Below, in pieces: positions 22,803 to 30,795 of a DNA stretch of 64,000 nucleotides. The stretch is from Bacteroidales bacterium (GTDB lineage Bacteria; Bacillota; Clostridia; Lachnospirales; Lachnospiraceae), in the NCBI GenBank assembly GCA_023664535.1, contig JAMPFJ010000003.1, forward strand, positions 1-64,000, read 5' to 3'. Position 1 is the stretch's first letter. Each line of letters begins with the position of its first letter. The notes below the pieces were generated by a model. It was not told the DNA's origin. It made no database searches and saw only the letters and a program-made list of their open reading frames with translations. Both the position numbers and the translations under genes were made by a program.

Positions 22803-25034
22803 TTATGGCAGTGAAATTTCTTCATTTCCGCCATAACACCCACTGGTATCCAGCAGTTTTTCCATTTCGTCATTGGAAATCTGGTTATATGTCTCCTGCT
22901 CGTCCGGATGCTCCGCCATCTGGTACACATTGACCGCTTTCCATTTCTTGCCAGGCTTCACCAGATTCCAGCAATGGCTCCTCTCAGAATCTTCTTCTGG
23001 CAAAACGGCAATACTATAGACGCCGGCTTTTTCTAAGAGCATGCCAAACGCTTCCATATAGCCCTGCTCCGATGCCATCCCCATCACCAGCGCACCATAG
23101 CCGCTGTCCGCATAGTCCGCCTGCTTGTATTTTTCACTGTCCTGGTCCTCTCCATAATCGTTTTCCTCCAGCCATGCAAAATAATCAAAGATTTTGACAT
23201 GCTCCAGCAGATAATCTGTCACCCACTGGATTTTCTCTTCGTCATTAAGCTTCTCCGGCATTTCTCTTATGATTTTTTCTGCCTCTGCGTGATATTTTTC
23301 ACTGGCTTCATTCATTTCGTCTTCTGAAAATATTGTCTGGGAAACATATATCTTCTCATTTTCAAGCATGTATCTATAATGCCGGAAGCTGTCAAATTGG
23401 CGGTTGCATTCATACAGCGCATTTATTTTTTTGAAACTGTTCCCCTCTAAGCTCTCCGGCATGGAAATCGTTCTGGTACTTTCCACGCCCTCCTGCATAA
23501 TCTCACTATACAAAAAGTCAAAGTCTATTTTCTCCTCCTCTGTCAGCACCTCATAACCATGCACAAATGGATGCTTTTCGATGATACAGTCCCCAACCTC
23601 CCATATATCCCGCTCTCCTGCAAGCTTAGACATATACAAATCAAATTCCTTTTGCAGCTTTGGCAGTTCCTCCTCCGTAAGACCAATCCTCTCATACCCC
23701 TGTGCATCCTTCAGGGAAACAAGGATATGGAGATTCGGTGTATAGGTCACAGTGTAAGCCTCCTGCATCAGCTTTGCGTTTACCATCATATTCGGATAAT
23801 AGGAATAACAGGTGTCCTCACCATTGATATAATGATACTGGTTCTCCTTGTGTATCTGTATGCCATCGTCCACCGGCTTGTCCGTCATATACAAAACGCC
23901 CCTGGCACTCTCCAGCTTACCGGATTGCCATGCCCTCCAGTCTTTCCATGCCTCAATACCGTACACCGTACCCAGCGCACTATCCTGCACAAACAGACAA
24001 TACCCGACAAATCCTCCAACCGATATCATTCCAAGAAGCAGATAAATTGCCGCCAGCACCTGTGTCTTGAGACGTTCTTTATCAAACAGTACATTTTTCA
24101 AATAGCTTCCCACCACCAAAATCACCGGAACCGCCATAACCGCCCCTACACCGAACGTCCTGCCCATACGCACAAACAAATCCTTTTGCAGGGCATTTTC
24201 CGTGAAGATAAAATCCGGCATGGCACGGAACAAAAAGAAAGAGAAAATATACGTCGCCATGATGGTGAAAACCAGCAAAGTTTCTGTCCATCTGCTGTTT
24301 CCTACATCAGAGGCGCACATCTCATAAATATGCTCCAGATTATAACGCATCTCCAGTTCCCCGGCATCCTGCGTCCCACCAGAATCCGCTCTGCGTATAA
24401 GCTCTTCGGTCGTCATATCCGTCCGGGGAGGCTCCATGGGATTATCCACCCATACTCCTGGCCGTTTCCCCCGTACCGTATATGCCAGATAGAAAAAAAT
24501 TTCCAGCTCCAGGCTCTCTGTGAGATTGTTCTCCATCCGATGCACCCTGCCATCCCTGGTATATACATAAATATATGCCTCCTCCGAAGAAGCCGGCACA
24601 AAAATACTTCCCGAATGATAGACATGCCTGTGCTTCTGGCGCACTCTGGAAATGCGGATAATGTCCTCCACCGGAACAAGCACCGTGCGCAGCCCCACAT
24701 GATATCCAACAGCATCCTGTGTAATCAGAATGTGCTCCAGCCTGGGCGCCTTGGCCGCTTCACGGTTGATGCGGTCAAGCTGCTCACGGGTAAATTTTTT
24801 ATCTTGTTTTTTGCCGGTAATTTTTGCACACAAAAACATTATGGAATACAAAAAAACGGTAACCAGAATCAGTATGCCGTAAATGATATAAAAATCTTTG
24901 TATTTTTCTATATTTCCATCCGAAATCAAATACATCAGCAGCACCGCCAACACGGAAAAAATATAAAAAAACAGCCAGACCGTCCATGCTTTTTTCCGGC
25001 CTCTTGCCGCAAATTTTTTAATTTCATTTTCCAT
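22803..25034 (-). CDS. Large membrane protein with degenerate C-terminal transglutaminase-like domain (743 aa)
   Basis: Two N-terminal membrane segments (about 18-38 and 48-70) precede a beta-rich domain (about 85-200) with repeated strand patterns such as VYTRDGRVHRM, reminiscent of PH-like/YcxB-type domains. Three more segments follow (about 250-360), then a long soluble region. The last 100 residues align by eye to transglutaminase-like domains (GYGALVMGMASEQGYMEAF, then HCWNLV, then WKAVNVY), but the catalytic Cys is Glu656 and the Asp is Asn702; only His687 is kept. It is therefore probably a non-enzymatic binding domain. The ATG at 25034 is chosen because the promoter at 25075-25103 starts the transcript downstream of the alternative ATG at 25112. 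Precise family unknown. Confidence 0.75.
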   Translation of the reverse strand: MENEIKKFAARGRKKAWTVWLFFYIFSVLAVLLMYLISDGNIEKYKDFYIIYGILILVTVFLYSIMFLCAKITGKKQDKKFTREQLDRINREAAKAPRLEHILITQDAVGYHVGLRTVLVPVEDIIRISRVRQKHRHVYHSGSIFVPASSEEAYIYVYTRDGRVHRMENNLTESLELEIFFYLAYTVRGKRPGVWVDNPMEPPRTDMTTEELIRRADSGGTQDAGELEMRYNLEHIYEMCASDVGNSRWTETLLVFTIMATYIFSFFLFRAMPDFIFTENALQKDLFVRMGRTFGVGAVMAVPVILVVGSYLKNVLFDKERLKTQVLAAIYLLLGMISVGGFVGYCLFVQDSALGTVYGIEAWKDWRAWQSGKLESARGVLYMTDKPVDDGIQIHKENQYHYINGEDTCYSYYPNMMVNAKLMQEAYTVTYTPNLHILVSLKDAQGYERIGLTEEELPKLQKEFDLYMSKLAGERDIWEVGDCIIEKHPFVHGYEVLTEEEKIDFDFLYSEIMQEGVESTRTISMPESLEGNSFKKINALYECNRQFDSFRHYRYMLENEKIYVSQTIFSEDEMNEASEKYHAEAEKIIREMPEKLNDEEKIQWVTDYLLEHVKIFDYFAWLEENDYGEDQDSEKYKQADYADSGYGALVMGMASEQGYMEAFGMLLEKAGVYSIAVLPEEDSERSHCWNLVKPGKKWKAVNVYQMAEHPDEQETYNQISNDEMEKLLDTSGCYGGNEEISLP

Positions 25035-25074
25035 GGTTTCCTTTATCCTCCTGTGTATAATGAGATACCTTTCT

Positions 25075-25103
25075 ATTATATTATAATCTTTTTCCAAAAA
25101 CAA
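25075..25103 (-). promoter_or_regulatory. Candidate promoter of the 743-aa membrane protein gene
   Basis: TATAAT (25075-25080) follows TTGTTT (25098-25103, 3 of 6) at 17 bases. The -10 box is perfect. Transcription would start near 25068, after the in-frame ATG at 25112, which favours the start at 25034. Confidence 0.45.
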
Positions 25104-25116
25104 TGAAAACATAAAC

Positions 25117-25154
25117 AGCCGACAGTATACGAAACAATTCCTATACCGCCGGCT
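25117..25154 (-). terminator. Hairpin after spoIVA, likely terminator
   Basis: Arms 25117-25129 and 25142-25154 pair at 11 of 13 positions with a 12-base loop. In minus sense it follows the spoIVA stop (25202) and is followed by a moderately T-rich stretch. A run of five T also follows on the plus strand, but no plus-strand gene reads into it. Confidence 0.5.
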
Positions 25155-25201
25155 TTTTCTGATGTTAACCTCTTTTGCGTCCTGTTCATCTACGCCGAAA
25201 T

Positions 25202-26677
25202 CTAAATAATAATGAAAACCATTCCTCCATTGCTGTCATTAATAATCTTTTCCATCGTATCCTGAAGCCTAATCTGGGAATCGTCATTGATTTTATTGGA
25301 TTTGGAAATCAGTCCCTCCTCCACCATCTGTTCCACCGTCTTCCCAAAAATATTGATTTTCCACAATGCCTCCGGCGAAGTTTTCATCTGCTCCGACATG
25401 TTGGCAAGGAAATCCTTTGCCTGCTCCTCCGTCCCTACAATCGGCGCAATTTCCGTTGACACATTTGCCTTAATAAAATGCAGCGAAGGCGCACTTGCTT
25501 TAATTTTAATTCCGTATTTTGTGCCATGCTTAATCAGCTCCGGCTCGGCAAGAGTAATATTTTCTTTATCCGGCATAACCAGACCATACCCTTTCATCTG
25601 AACGCTGTTCATCGCGTCCGCAACATGCTCGTATTCTTTCCTTTTGCCGGAAACCTCCTTAAGCATAGTCAGAAAATCATATTCGTTTTCCACCGGCGCT
25701 CCCAAAAGGCTGGTCAGCATATCATAATAGTATTTTTCCGGTATCATAATATTTAATCTTACCGTTCCGTCTTTCAGATTCAGATTGGATATCATCACAT
25801 CCTGAATATATTCATTTTCCGGTATCGGCATTTCGTAAACATTTTTCATCCCCGACACAACGCCTAAAACTTCCTTGGCATAATCTAATACCGCAAGCTT
25901 AATCGGATGCTCTGCATCCAGTGTCTCCGCCCACTTCGGAATAAAAAAACCTATCTGGCTGATTGGAAATTCTAACAGGATATGCTTTAAAATCTCAATA
26001 ATATCTTTTCCTTTAAGCTGGTCGCAATTAACCGGAAGCACCTTTACCCCATACTGGGCAGTCAGCTCCTCTGCCAAATCCATTGTCTCTTTGCTGCCGG
26101 GCTTTGTACTGTTTAACACGACAATAAACGGCTTCCCCAATGCTTTCATTTCCGATACCAGTTCCTTTTCTACCGGAAGAAAATTCTCTCTGGTAAGCTC
26201 ACCGTATGAACCGTCACCGGTAATCAGTATGCCGATAGTCGCATGGTCGGTCATCACCTTCTTCGTTCCGATATGGGCTGCCTTGGTAAAGGGTATCTCA
26301 TAATCATACCATGGTGTTTTTACCAGTCTCTCTTTTTCCTCTTCCAAATGACCGGTTGCACCGTCCACCATATATCCGACACAATCTACCAGTCTTACCT
26401 TAACGCTGGCGTCGTCGTTCAATTCGATTTCTGCTGCCTGCTTAGGAATAAACTTCGGCTCCGTTGTCGTAATTGTACGTCCCGACCCGCTTTGCGGCAA
26501 TTCGTCAACCGTCCGCTGCTTTTCCGCTCCGTCCTCCATAGCCGGAAGTACCAATGTTTCCATAAACCGTTTAATAAATGTCGACTTTCCGGTTCTGACC
26601 GGTCCCACAACTCCTATGTACATATCCCCGCCGGTTCGCTCTTTTATATCCTGGTAAACATCAAACTGCTCCTTCAT
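25202..26677 (-). CDS. spoIVA: Stage IV sporulation protein A, spore coat morphogenetic ATPase
   Basis: 491 aa, the length of B. subtilis SpoIVA. The Walker A motif GVVGPVRTGKSTFIKRF, TTTEPKFIP and VDCVGYMVDGATGH belong to its TRAFAC-like ATPase domain; the C-terminal membrane-targeting end is GGMVFIII. It polymerises on the forespore surface as the basement layer of the coat, so this organism makes endospores. AAGGAGG precedes the ATG, and a sigma-E-like promoter lies at 26722-26749. The gpsA-...-spoIVA order is as in B. subtilis. Confidence 0.96.
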   Translation of the reverse strand: MKEQFDVYQDIKERTGGDMYIGVVGPVRTGKSTFIKRFMETLVLPAMEDGAEKQRTVDELPQSGSGRTITTTEPKFIPKQAAEIELNDDASVKVRLVDCVGYMVDGATGHLEEEKERLVKTPWYDYEIPFTKAAHIGTKKVMTDHATIGILITGDGSYGELTRENFLPVEKELVSEMKALGKPFIVVLNSTKPGSKETMDLAEELTAQYGVKVLPVNCDQLKGKDIIEILKHILLEFPISQIGFFIPKWAETLDAEHPIKLAVLDYAKEVLGVVSGMKNVYEMPIPENEYIQDVMISNLNLKDGTVRLNIMIPEKYYYDMLTSLLGAPVENEYDFLTMLKEVSGKRKEYEHVADAMNSVQMKGYGLVMPDKENITLAEPELIKHGTKYGIKIKASAPSLHFIKANVSTEIAPIVGTEEQAKDFLANMSEQMKTSPEALWKINIFGKTVEQMVEEGLISKSNKINDDSQIRLQDTMEKIINDSNGGMVFIII

Positions 26678-26721
26678 AGTATCCTCCTTATTATTCTGAG
26701 TATCATAGTTATCCTAAGAAG

Positions 26722-26749
26722 AATATATGCGGCGGTTTGGTATTTATGC
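26722..26749 (-). promoter_or_regulatory. Candidate sigma-E promoter of spoIVA
   Basis: Minus strand CATATATT (26722-26729) matches the sigma-E -10 consensus CATACANT at seven of eight positions. GCATAAA (26743-26749) fits the KMATATT -35 partly, with a 13-base spacer, one short of the usual 14-15. spoIVA is a known sigma-E gene in Bacillus. Confidence 0.42.
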
Positions 26750-26768
26750 CATCAAATCTGTTATTTCC

Positions 26769-27095
26769 TCAATCCCTTTTCCGATATTTCGGCTCGATTA
26801 CCAGCACATAGACCACCATCGTGACGATTGCCTCAAGCATCACGCCAATCGTGGAAAATAAAATAAATACCGTTTTTCCGGTAAACATCGGAAGACCTAA
26901 AATCACAAGGACAACACCAAATATACACCATAGCTTCCCCATTGCCCGGTTATAGGCCTTTACATTCGTAACCGCAAACATTTTCGCATTTGCCCAGAAT
27001 CCAAGCGGAATCTCCTTTTTTGCATGAAATGCATATACGCCATAGCCCGTAAATGCTGCCCCGAATAATATCCACAAAAGCACCCCCAACAGCAT
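26769..27095 (-). CDS. Small membrane protein, DUF3784-like (108 aa)
   Basis: 108 aa with three membrane segments (about 3-23, 55-75 and 78-98). A central loop with GFWANAKMFAVTNVKAYNRAMGKLW is typical of the DUF3784 family of unknown function. It is the last gene of the padR-HAAS operon, 14 bases after the HAAS gene, with an AGAGGTGG ribosome site. Its role may be linked to the regulatory pair by context only. Confidence 0.75.
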   Translation of the reverse strand: MLLGVLLWILFGAAFTGYGVYAFHAKKEIPLGFWANAKMFAVTNVKAYNRAMGKLWCIFGVVLVILGLPMFTGKTVFILFSTIGVMLEAIVTMVVYVLVIEPKYRKRD

Positions 27096-27109
27096 GACAC
27101 CACCTCTTT

Positions 27110-27757
27110 CTACTTCATATAAAATCCTGTCACTTTACCGTCTGTATCAAAGAGAATCGTATAGGTTACCCCTACCTTTTCATAAGCCGCATTTACCTGA
27201 ACCACCGCATAGCGTTGATTTCCCTGCCGAATCTCTGCCATATAATAATTGCCGTAATTCCGGAAAGCGCCATAATCCACCGCTATCATCCTGCATGCCT
27301 CTTCCAGTTTTTCCACCGTCAAGGCCTTTTGCATTTTCTCCGTCATACAGGCAAAAAAGCGGTCATAATCTTTCTCATGATAAAAATCCAGAAGCTGCTC
27401 CGTCTGCTCCTTTAACTGGTTCTCGGTAAAAAACACACTTTCCTCAATTCCTGTCTGCTTCGGCAGCATCCACCAGACCAAGCTAATAAACACAGCCAGA
27501 ATAACCGCTGCACCTCCGAAGATACTTACTGCCTTTATCCGCTTTGCCCTTTTTATCTCCCTTTCATCAAAGTTTTCGTTAAACTCAGCCGCCTGCTCTT
27601 CCGGTGTCCCAATACGTTCAAATATGGTTTCCAGACTGTCGCCCGCTTCCAGTGCCGTTCCGATATCGGATTGTAACTGTTTGATAATCTCCTTCTTCCG
27701 GGTTCCTGTACAGCGCAAATGCTTCGCTACCTGCTTTGTATATTGTTCCATCGTCAT
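27110..27757 (-). CDS. HAAS-domain membrane protein (DUF1700/DUF3887-like)
   Basis: About 215 aa. Residues 1-75 form a HAAS-type domain (EQYTKQVAKHLRCTGTRKKEI...IGTPEEQAAEFNE), a helical signalling domain usually encoded beside PadR repressors. A membrane segment (about 87-108) and an extracellular domain with FYHEKDYDRFFACMTEKM, typical of DUF3887, follow. A GTG at 27766 overlaps the padR stop (GTGA) and could also start translation; the ATG at 27757 has better spacing to GGGAG. It probably modulates PadR or a membrane stress response. Confidence 0.78.
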   Translation of the reverse strand: MTMEQYTKQVAKHLRCTGTRKKEIIKQLQSDIGTALEAGDSLETIFERIGTPEEQAAEFNENFDEREIKRAKRIKAVSIFGGAAVILAVFISLVWWMLPKQTGIEESVFFTENQLKEQTEQLLDFYHEKDYDRFFACMTEKMQKALTVEKLEEACRMIAVDYGAFRNYGNYYMAEIRQGNQRYAVVQVNAAYEKVGVTYTILFDTDGKVTGFYMK

Positions 27758-27762
27758 TTTAA

Positions 27763-28137
27763 TCACTCTCCCTTTCCTCTTTCACACGATGCCGGACAAT
27801 TTTCCTGTTCCAGAATCCGGTTAACATGGGAGGAAAATTCTTTCCATAACTGAATTGCCGCCGTCAATGTTTCCCTCCCCTTATCGGTAATGCTGTAATA
27901 TTTTTTTGATACCTCTTTTCCTTTCGGAATACTCCAGTGATAGGTTACCATGCCCTCATCCTCAAGGCGATACAATATTGGATAAAGCGTTCCCTCTTTT
28001 AAGGTGAACATTTCTTCACTTTGCTGTCTCAATTCACTAATTAACTGATAACCGTACTTCTCTTCCTGTGCCAACAGCTTAAGCACCAAAATTTCCAGCA
28101 CACCCTTTTTCATCTGCTGTTCATACCTTAACCCCAA
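27763..28137 (-). CDS. PadR-family transcriptional repressor
   Basis: About 124 aa, PadR subfamily 1 winged-helix protein: MKKGVLEILVLKLLAQEEKYG, FTLKEGTLYPILYRLEDEGM and SKKYYSITDKGRETL are the hallmark blocks. The start is uncertain: the promoter places the transcript start near 28164, so ATG 28263 is excluded. TTG 28137, preceded by AGGTGG, is preferred over ATG 28113. It overlaps the HAAS gene and probably represses this operon through the dyad at 28153-28167. Confidence 0.85.
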   Translation of the reverse strand: MGLRYEQQMKKGVLEILVLKLLAQEEKYGYQLISELRQQSEEMFTLKEGTLYPILYRLEDEGMVTYHWSIPKGKEVSKKYYSITDKGRETLTAAIQLWKEFSSHVNRILEQENCPASCERGKGE

Positions 28138-28152
28138 ATATCCACCACCTAC

Positions 28153-28167
28153 CTTAGTATTACTAAG
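28153..28167. promoter_or_regulatory. Perfect 15-base palindrome at the padR operon start (candidate PadR operator)
   Basis: CTTAGTATTACTAAG is perfectly symmetric around a single base and lies just downstream of the -10 box, over the transcription start. This is the classic place for an autorepressing operator. Confidence 0.68.
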
Positions 28168-28170
28168 TAT

Positions 28171-28199
28171 ATTGTAATCCTTATCTATTTCTTTGTCAA
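28171..28199 (-). promoter_or_regulatory. Sigma-A promoter of the padR-HAAS-DUF3784 operon
   Basis: TTGACA (28194-28199, perfect) and TACAAT (28171-28176, 5 of 6) are spaced by 17 bases on the minus strand. Confidence 0.8.
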
Positions 28200-28237
28200 C
28201 AAAAAAGGAGGAAGAACGAATTTCAGGACAAAATAAA

Positions 28238-28287
28238 CGGGTATGTAAAATCGTCAGCGTCAATACACCGACGATTTTACATACCCG
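28238..28287 (-). terminator. Perfect 18-pair inverted repeat, terminator of the secreted protein gene
   Basis: Arms 28238-28255 and 28270-28287 are perfectly complementary with a 14-base loop, and TTTATTTT follows on the minus strand. It lies 31 bases beyond the stop at 28318 and directly before the padR promoter. Confidence 0.75.
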
Positions 28288-28317
28288 ATTTTCTTGTTAT
28301 ATTTTCTGCTGCGCTGG

Positions 28318-29073
28318 CTATTTCAACCGCATTGCATGAAAATACTGTTTATCTTTTTTTGTTTTTTCCGTAAAAACAATGCCGCCGTTTAATGAATCGC
28401 ATTTTCGGTACCCGCCCGCAAGAATACATAATCCTTTGTAGCTTTTGGGATAGGTTATCGTCAATTTTATGGATGAGTTTTTATAGCGGGAATACCATGC
28501 ACCATTGGTGCCGTAAAACGTCTCTTTAGCGGAATGCTTCCATTTTCCGGGTTTAACCTTGACATTACAACTGTTCTGTTTATTCAATAAACCTTCGCCC
28601 GTCTGGTAATCATACGCTCCATAGAAATACCAAGTCCCAAAAACATCTCCAACATCGCCGGCATTCGCCACGCCGTTCACTTCTTTTCGGGAAAAATTTG
28701 CCGGCAGCTTATATACCAGAGTAAATGTCACTTTATAGTTATCGCCTTTAGAAACTTTCTTGAAATTTTTCATGGTAACCGTTCCGGTTTTCTTACTGCT
28801 GTAATATTTTCTCTTTGATTTGTTATACATAACATTATCTGTACTGAATCTGACTGCCTTGTTCTTCTTTAAATCCCAGCTCAGATTCCTGCTTTTCATC
28901 ACCGGCGCAGCTTCCTTCCCGCTTGCCGTTTCATCCACAGCTGCGGCATGGGATACGGCAGCTCCCCCTGCAAAGATATTGCCTGCCAGCATTACAGAGC
29001 ATAATCCCAGCGCAGCCATGCGCAGCAGTTTTTTTCTGAATGTACCTTTTTTTACTCTCAGATGTTTTTCCAT
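28318..29073 (-). CDS. Secreted protein of unknown function (251 aa)
   Basis: A signal peptide (residues 1-44: basic KKLLRM, then a hydrophobic core, then AVSHAAA) precedes a Lys/Tyr/Ser-rich, beta-predicted mature protein with five or so short blocks such as YGAYDYQTGEGLL and AGGYRKCDSLNGGIVF. No domain is recognised; a beta-sandwich carbohydrate- or surface-binding protein is possible. There is no LPXTG anchor. Unusually, it starts 13 bases after the gpsA stop with its own GGAGG, so it must be transcribed with der-plsY-gpsA. Confidence 0.78.
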   Translation of the reverse strand: MEKHLRVKKGTFRKKLLRMAALGLCSVMLAGNIFAGGAAVSHAAAVDETASGKEAAPVMKSRNLSWDLKKNKAVRFSTDNVMYNKSKRKYYSSKKTGTVTMKNFKKVSKGDNYKVTFTLVYKLPANFSRKEVNGVANAGDVGDVFGTWYFYGAYDYQTGEGLLNKQNSCNVKVKPGKWKHSAKETFYGTNGAWYSRYKNSSIKLTITYPKSYKGLCILAGGYRKCDSLNGGIVFTEKTKKDKQYFHAMRLK

Positions 29074-29086
29074 TTTAATAACCTCC

Positions 29087-30097
29087 TTATTTCCACTGTA
29101 AATTATCAGACTCTATTGTACGGTCTCTCAATAAAAGCCTCACCGATGCCTCCTTTGCGTCTGCGCCTTCAAACAGCACCTCATTTACCGCTTCAACAAT
29201 CGGCATGGAAACCTCATATTTCCTGGCGAGAGCCAGCGCAGCTTTGGCGGAATAGACACCTTCCACCACCATCTTTACTTCATCCATGGCTTCCTGATAG
29301 GTTTTTCCCTGCCCCATCAAATAGCCGGCATTCCGATTTCTGGAATGCTTGGAGGTACAGGTTACAATTAAATCACCGATTCCGGAAAGACCGGCAAGGG
29401 TCTCGATATGACCCCCCATAGCGATAACCAGTCTCCCGATTTCCGCAATTCCCCGGGTCATCAGGGCAGCCTTTGTATTATCACCAAAGCCCAGTCCGTC
29501 TACCATACCTGCCGCCAGCGCAATAACATTTTTTAATGAGCCTCCAAGTTCTATGCCGATAACATCCGGACTGGTATATACCCGGAACACATCATTCATA
29601 AACGCATCCTGAATATATTCTGCAACCGCTTTCTCCTTTGCGCCTGCCACAATCGTCGTCGGAATCCCTCTTCCCACTTCCTCTGCATGACTTGGACCAG
29701 ACAAAATGCCAACTCTTGCCTGCGGGCATTCCCCTTCAATAATTTCGGTCATTGTCGTATAGGTTTTATCTTCTATGCCCTTTGCCACATCTACTATGAT
29801 TGTGCCCTCCCTGATATATTCAGAGGCGCTTTTCATCGTGGTACGGACAAAGGGGGACGGTACCGCGCAGACAACCATCTCTGCCTCTTTCAGGGCATGC
29901 TCCAGATTAGTGGTAAACTCAATCGCACTGGGAACCATTACCCCCGGAAGCTTTTCCCGTTGCTCCCGATAATCATTTAACATCAATACCTCTTCCGGGT
30001 CTATGGACCAGACCGTTACCTCATGTCCGTTATTGCACAGTAAAATTGACAGTGCAGTCCCCCAGCTTCCTGCACCTAAGATTGCTACTTTCTTCAT
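29087..30097 (-). CDS. gpsA: NAD(P)-dependent glycerol-3-phosphate dehydrogenase
   Basis: 336 aa, cytosolic dehydrogenase that makes sn-glycerol-3-phosphate from dihydroxyacetone phosphate for phospholipid synthesis. KVAILGAGSWGTALSILL is the NAD(P)-binding loop; GPSHAEEV, the catalytic Lys in GGSLKNVIALAAGM, and LSGIGDLIVTCTSKHSRN are the family blocks. The ATG at 30097 has AGGAGG upstream. It follows plsY by ten bases; PlsY uses its product, so the pair is a functional couple. Confidence 0.96.
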   Translation of the reverse strand: MKKVAILGAGSWGTALSILLCNNGHEVTVWSIDPEEVLMLNDYREQREKLPGVMVPSAIEFTTNLEHALKEAEMVVCAVPSPFVRTTMKSASEYIREGTIIVDVAKGIEDKTYTTMTEIIEGECPQARVGILSGPSHAEEVGRGIPTTIVAGAKEKAVAEYIQDAFMNDVFRVYTSPDVIGIELGGSLKNVIALAAGMVDGLGFGDNTKAALMTRGIAEIGRLVIAMGGHIETLAGLSGIGDLIVTCTSKHSRNRNAGYLMGQGKTYQEAMDEVKMVVEGVYSAKAALALARKYEVSMPIVEAVNEVLFEGADAKEASVRLLLRDRTIESDNLQWK

Positions 30098-30107
30098 CTG
30101 ATTCCTC

Positions 30108-30788
30108 CTATATTTCTTCTTTTTTCGATGAAAAAATCTTATTTTCTTCCCCATGTATCAGCCGTACAATATTCGCTTTATGGCGGTAAAACGCCAGTGA
30201 AGCAAACAAAAAGATAATCCCGTAGCTTTCCAGCAGGGACATTCCCTCATATGCGGCTCCTGTTTTCGGATTAATAATCTGTCCCGTCATTCCCAATACC
30301 ATAAAGGCAATAAAAAACAATGTTACAACAATCAGCGAGCCCAGCGACACATATCTGGTAACCGCCACACAAAGAATAAAGGCAAGCAGACAAAGGACAA
30401 TGATTCTCCAGTCGAGAAGCCCAAGAATTACCCCTGCCGTAGCGGCAATTCCCTTACCGCCTTTAAAATTCATATAAAACGGAAAATTATGCCCAATGAC
30501 AACGCCAAGCCCCGCCCACAAAATCATCGGATACAACATATCCGGAAAGAAGGCAGAGCCGATGACTCTTGCCAGTACACAGGCGGCGGTTGCTTTCAGC
30601 AAATCCCCCAAAAACACGACCAGCCCCGCTCTTTTTCCCAGCACCCTTAAGGCATTGGTGGTGCCGGAGTTTCCGCTTCCGTATTCTCTTATATCAATTC
30701 CGTGCAGCTTACCGTAAATATATGCCGTCTGAATCAGTCCGAAGCAATAACCCACAGCCACGCAGAGAACCCGTACTAATATTTCCAT
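30108..30788 (-). CDS. plsY: Glycerol-3-phosphate acyltransferase PlsY
   Basis: 226 aa integral membrane enzyme that transfers the acyl group from acyl-phosphate to glycerol-3-phosphate. GSGNSGTTNALRVLGKRAG and HNFPFYMNFKGGKGIA are two of the conserved catalytic loops; about five membrane segments are visible. The ATG at 30788 is chosen as the family start, eight bases downstream of der. It is longer than the usual 200 aa because of an enlarged loop near residues 165-185. Confidence 0.95.
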   Translation of the reverse strand: MEILVRVLCVAVGYCFGLIQTAYIYGKLHGIDIREYGSGNSGTTNALRVLGKRAGLVVFLGDLLKATAACVLARVIGSAFFPDMLYPMILWAGLGVVIGHNFPFYMNFKGGKGIAATAGVILGLLDWRIIVLCLLAFILCVAVTRYVSLGSLIVVTLFFIAFMVLGMTGQIINPKTGAAYEGMSLLESYGIIFLFASLAFYRHKANIVRLIHGEENKIFSSKKEEI

Positions 30789-30795
30789 TATCTTA

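Noticed and set aside
23559..25106. 515-codon plus-strand open frame opposite the 743-aa membrane protein gene
   Set aside because: Its translation is rich in His, Ile, Gln and Arg with no domain-like pattern, it lacks a ribosome site, and the minus strand carries a well-supported gene with a promoter.
25117..25154. Plus-strand terminator ending in five T
   Set aside because: No plus-strand gene reads into it; better explained as the spoIVA terminator.
28138..28263. N-terminal extension of PadR to 28263
   Set aside because: It would begin upstream of the consensus promoter that drives the gene and reads across the operator.
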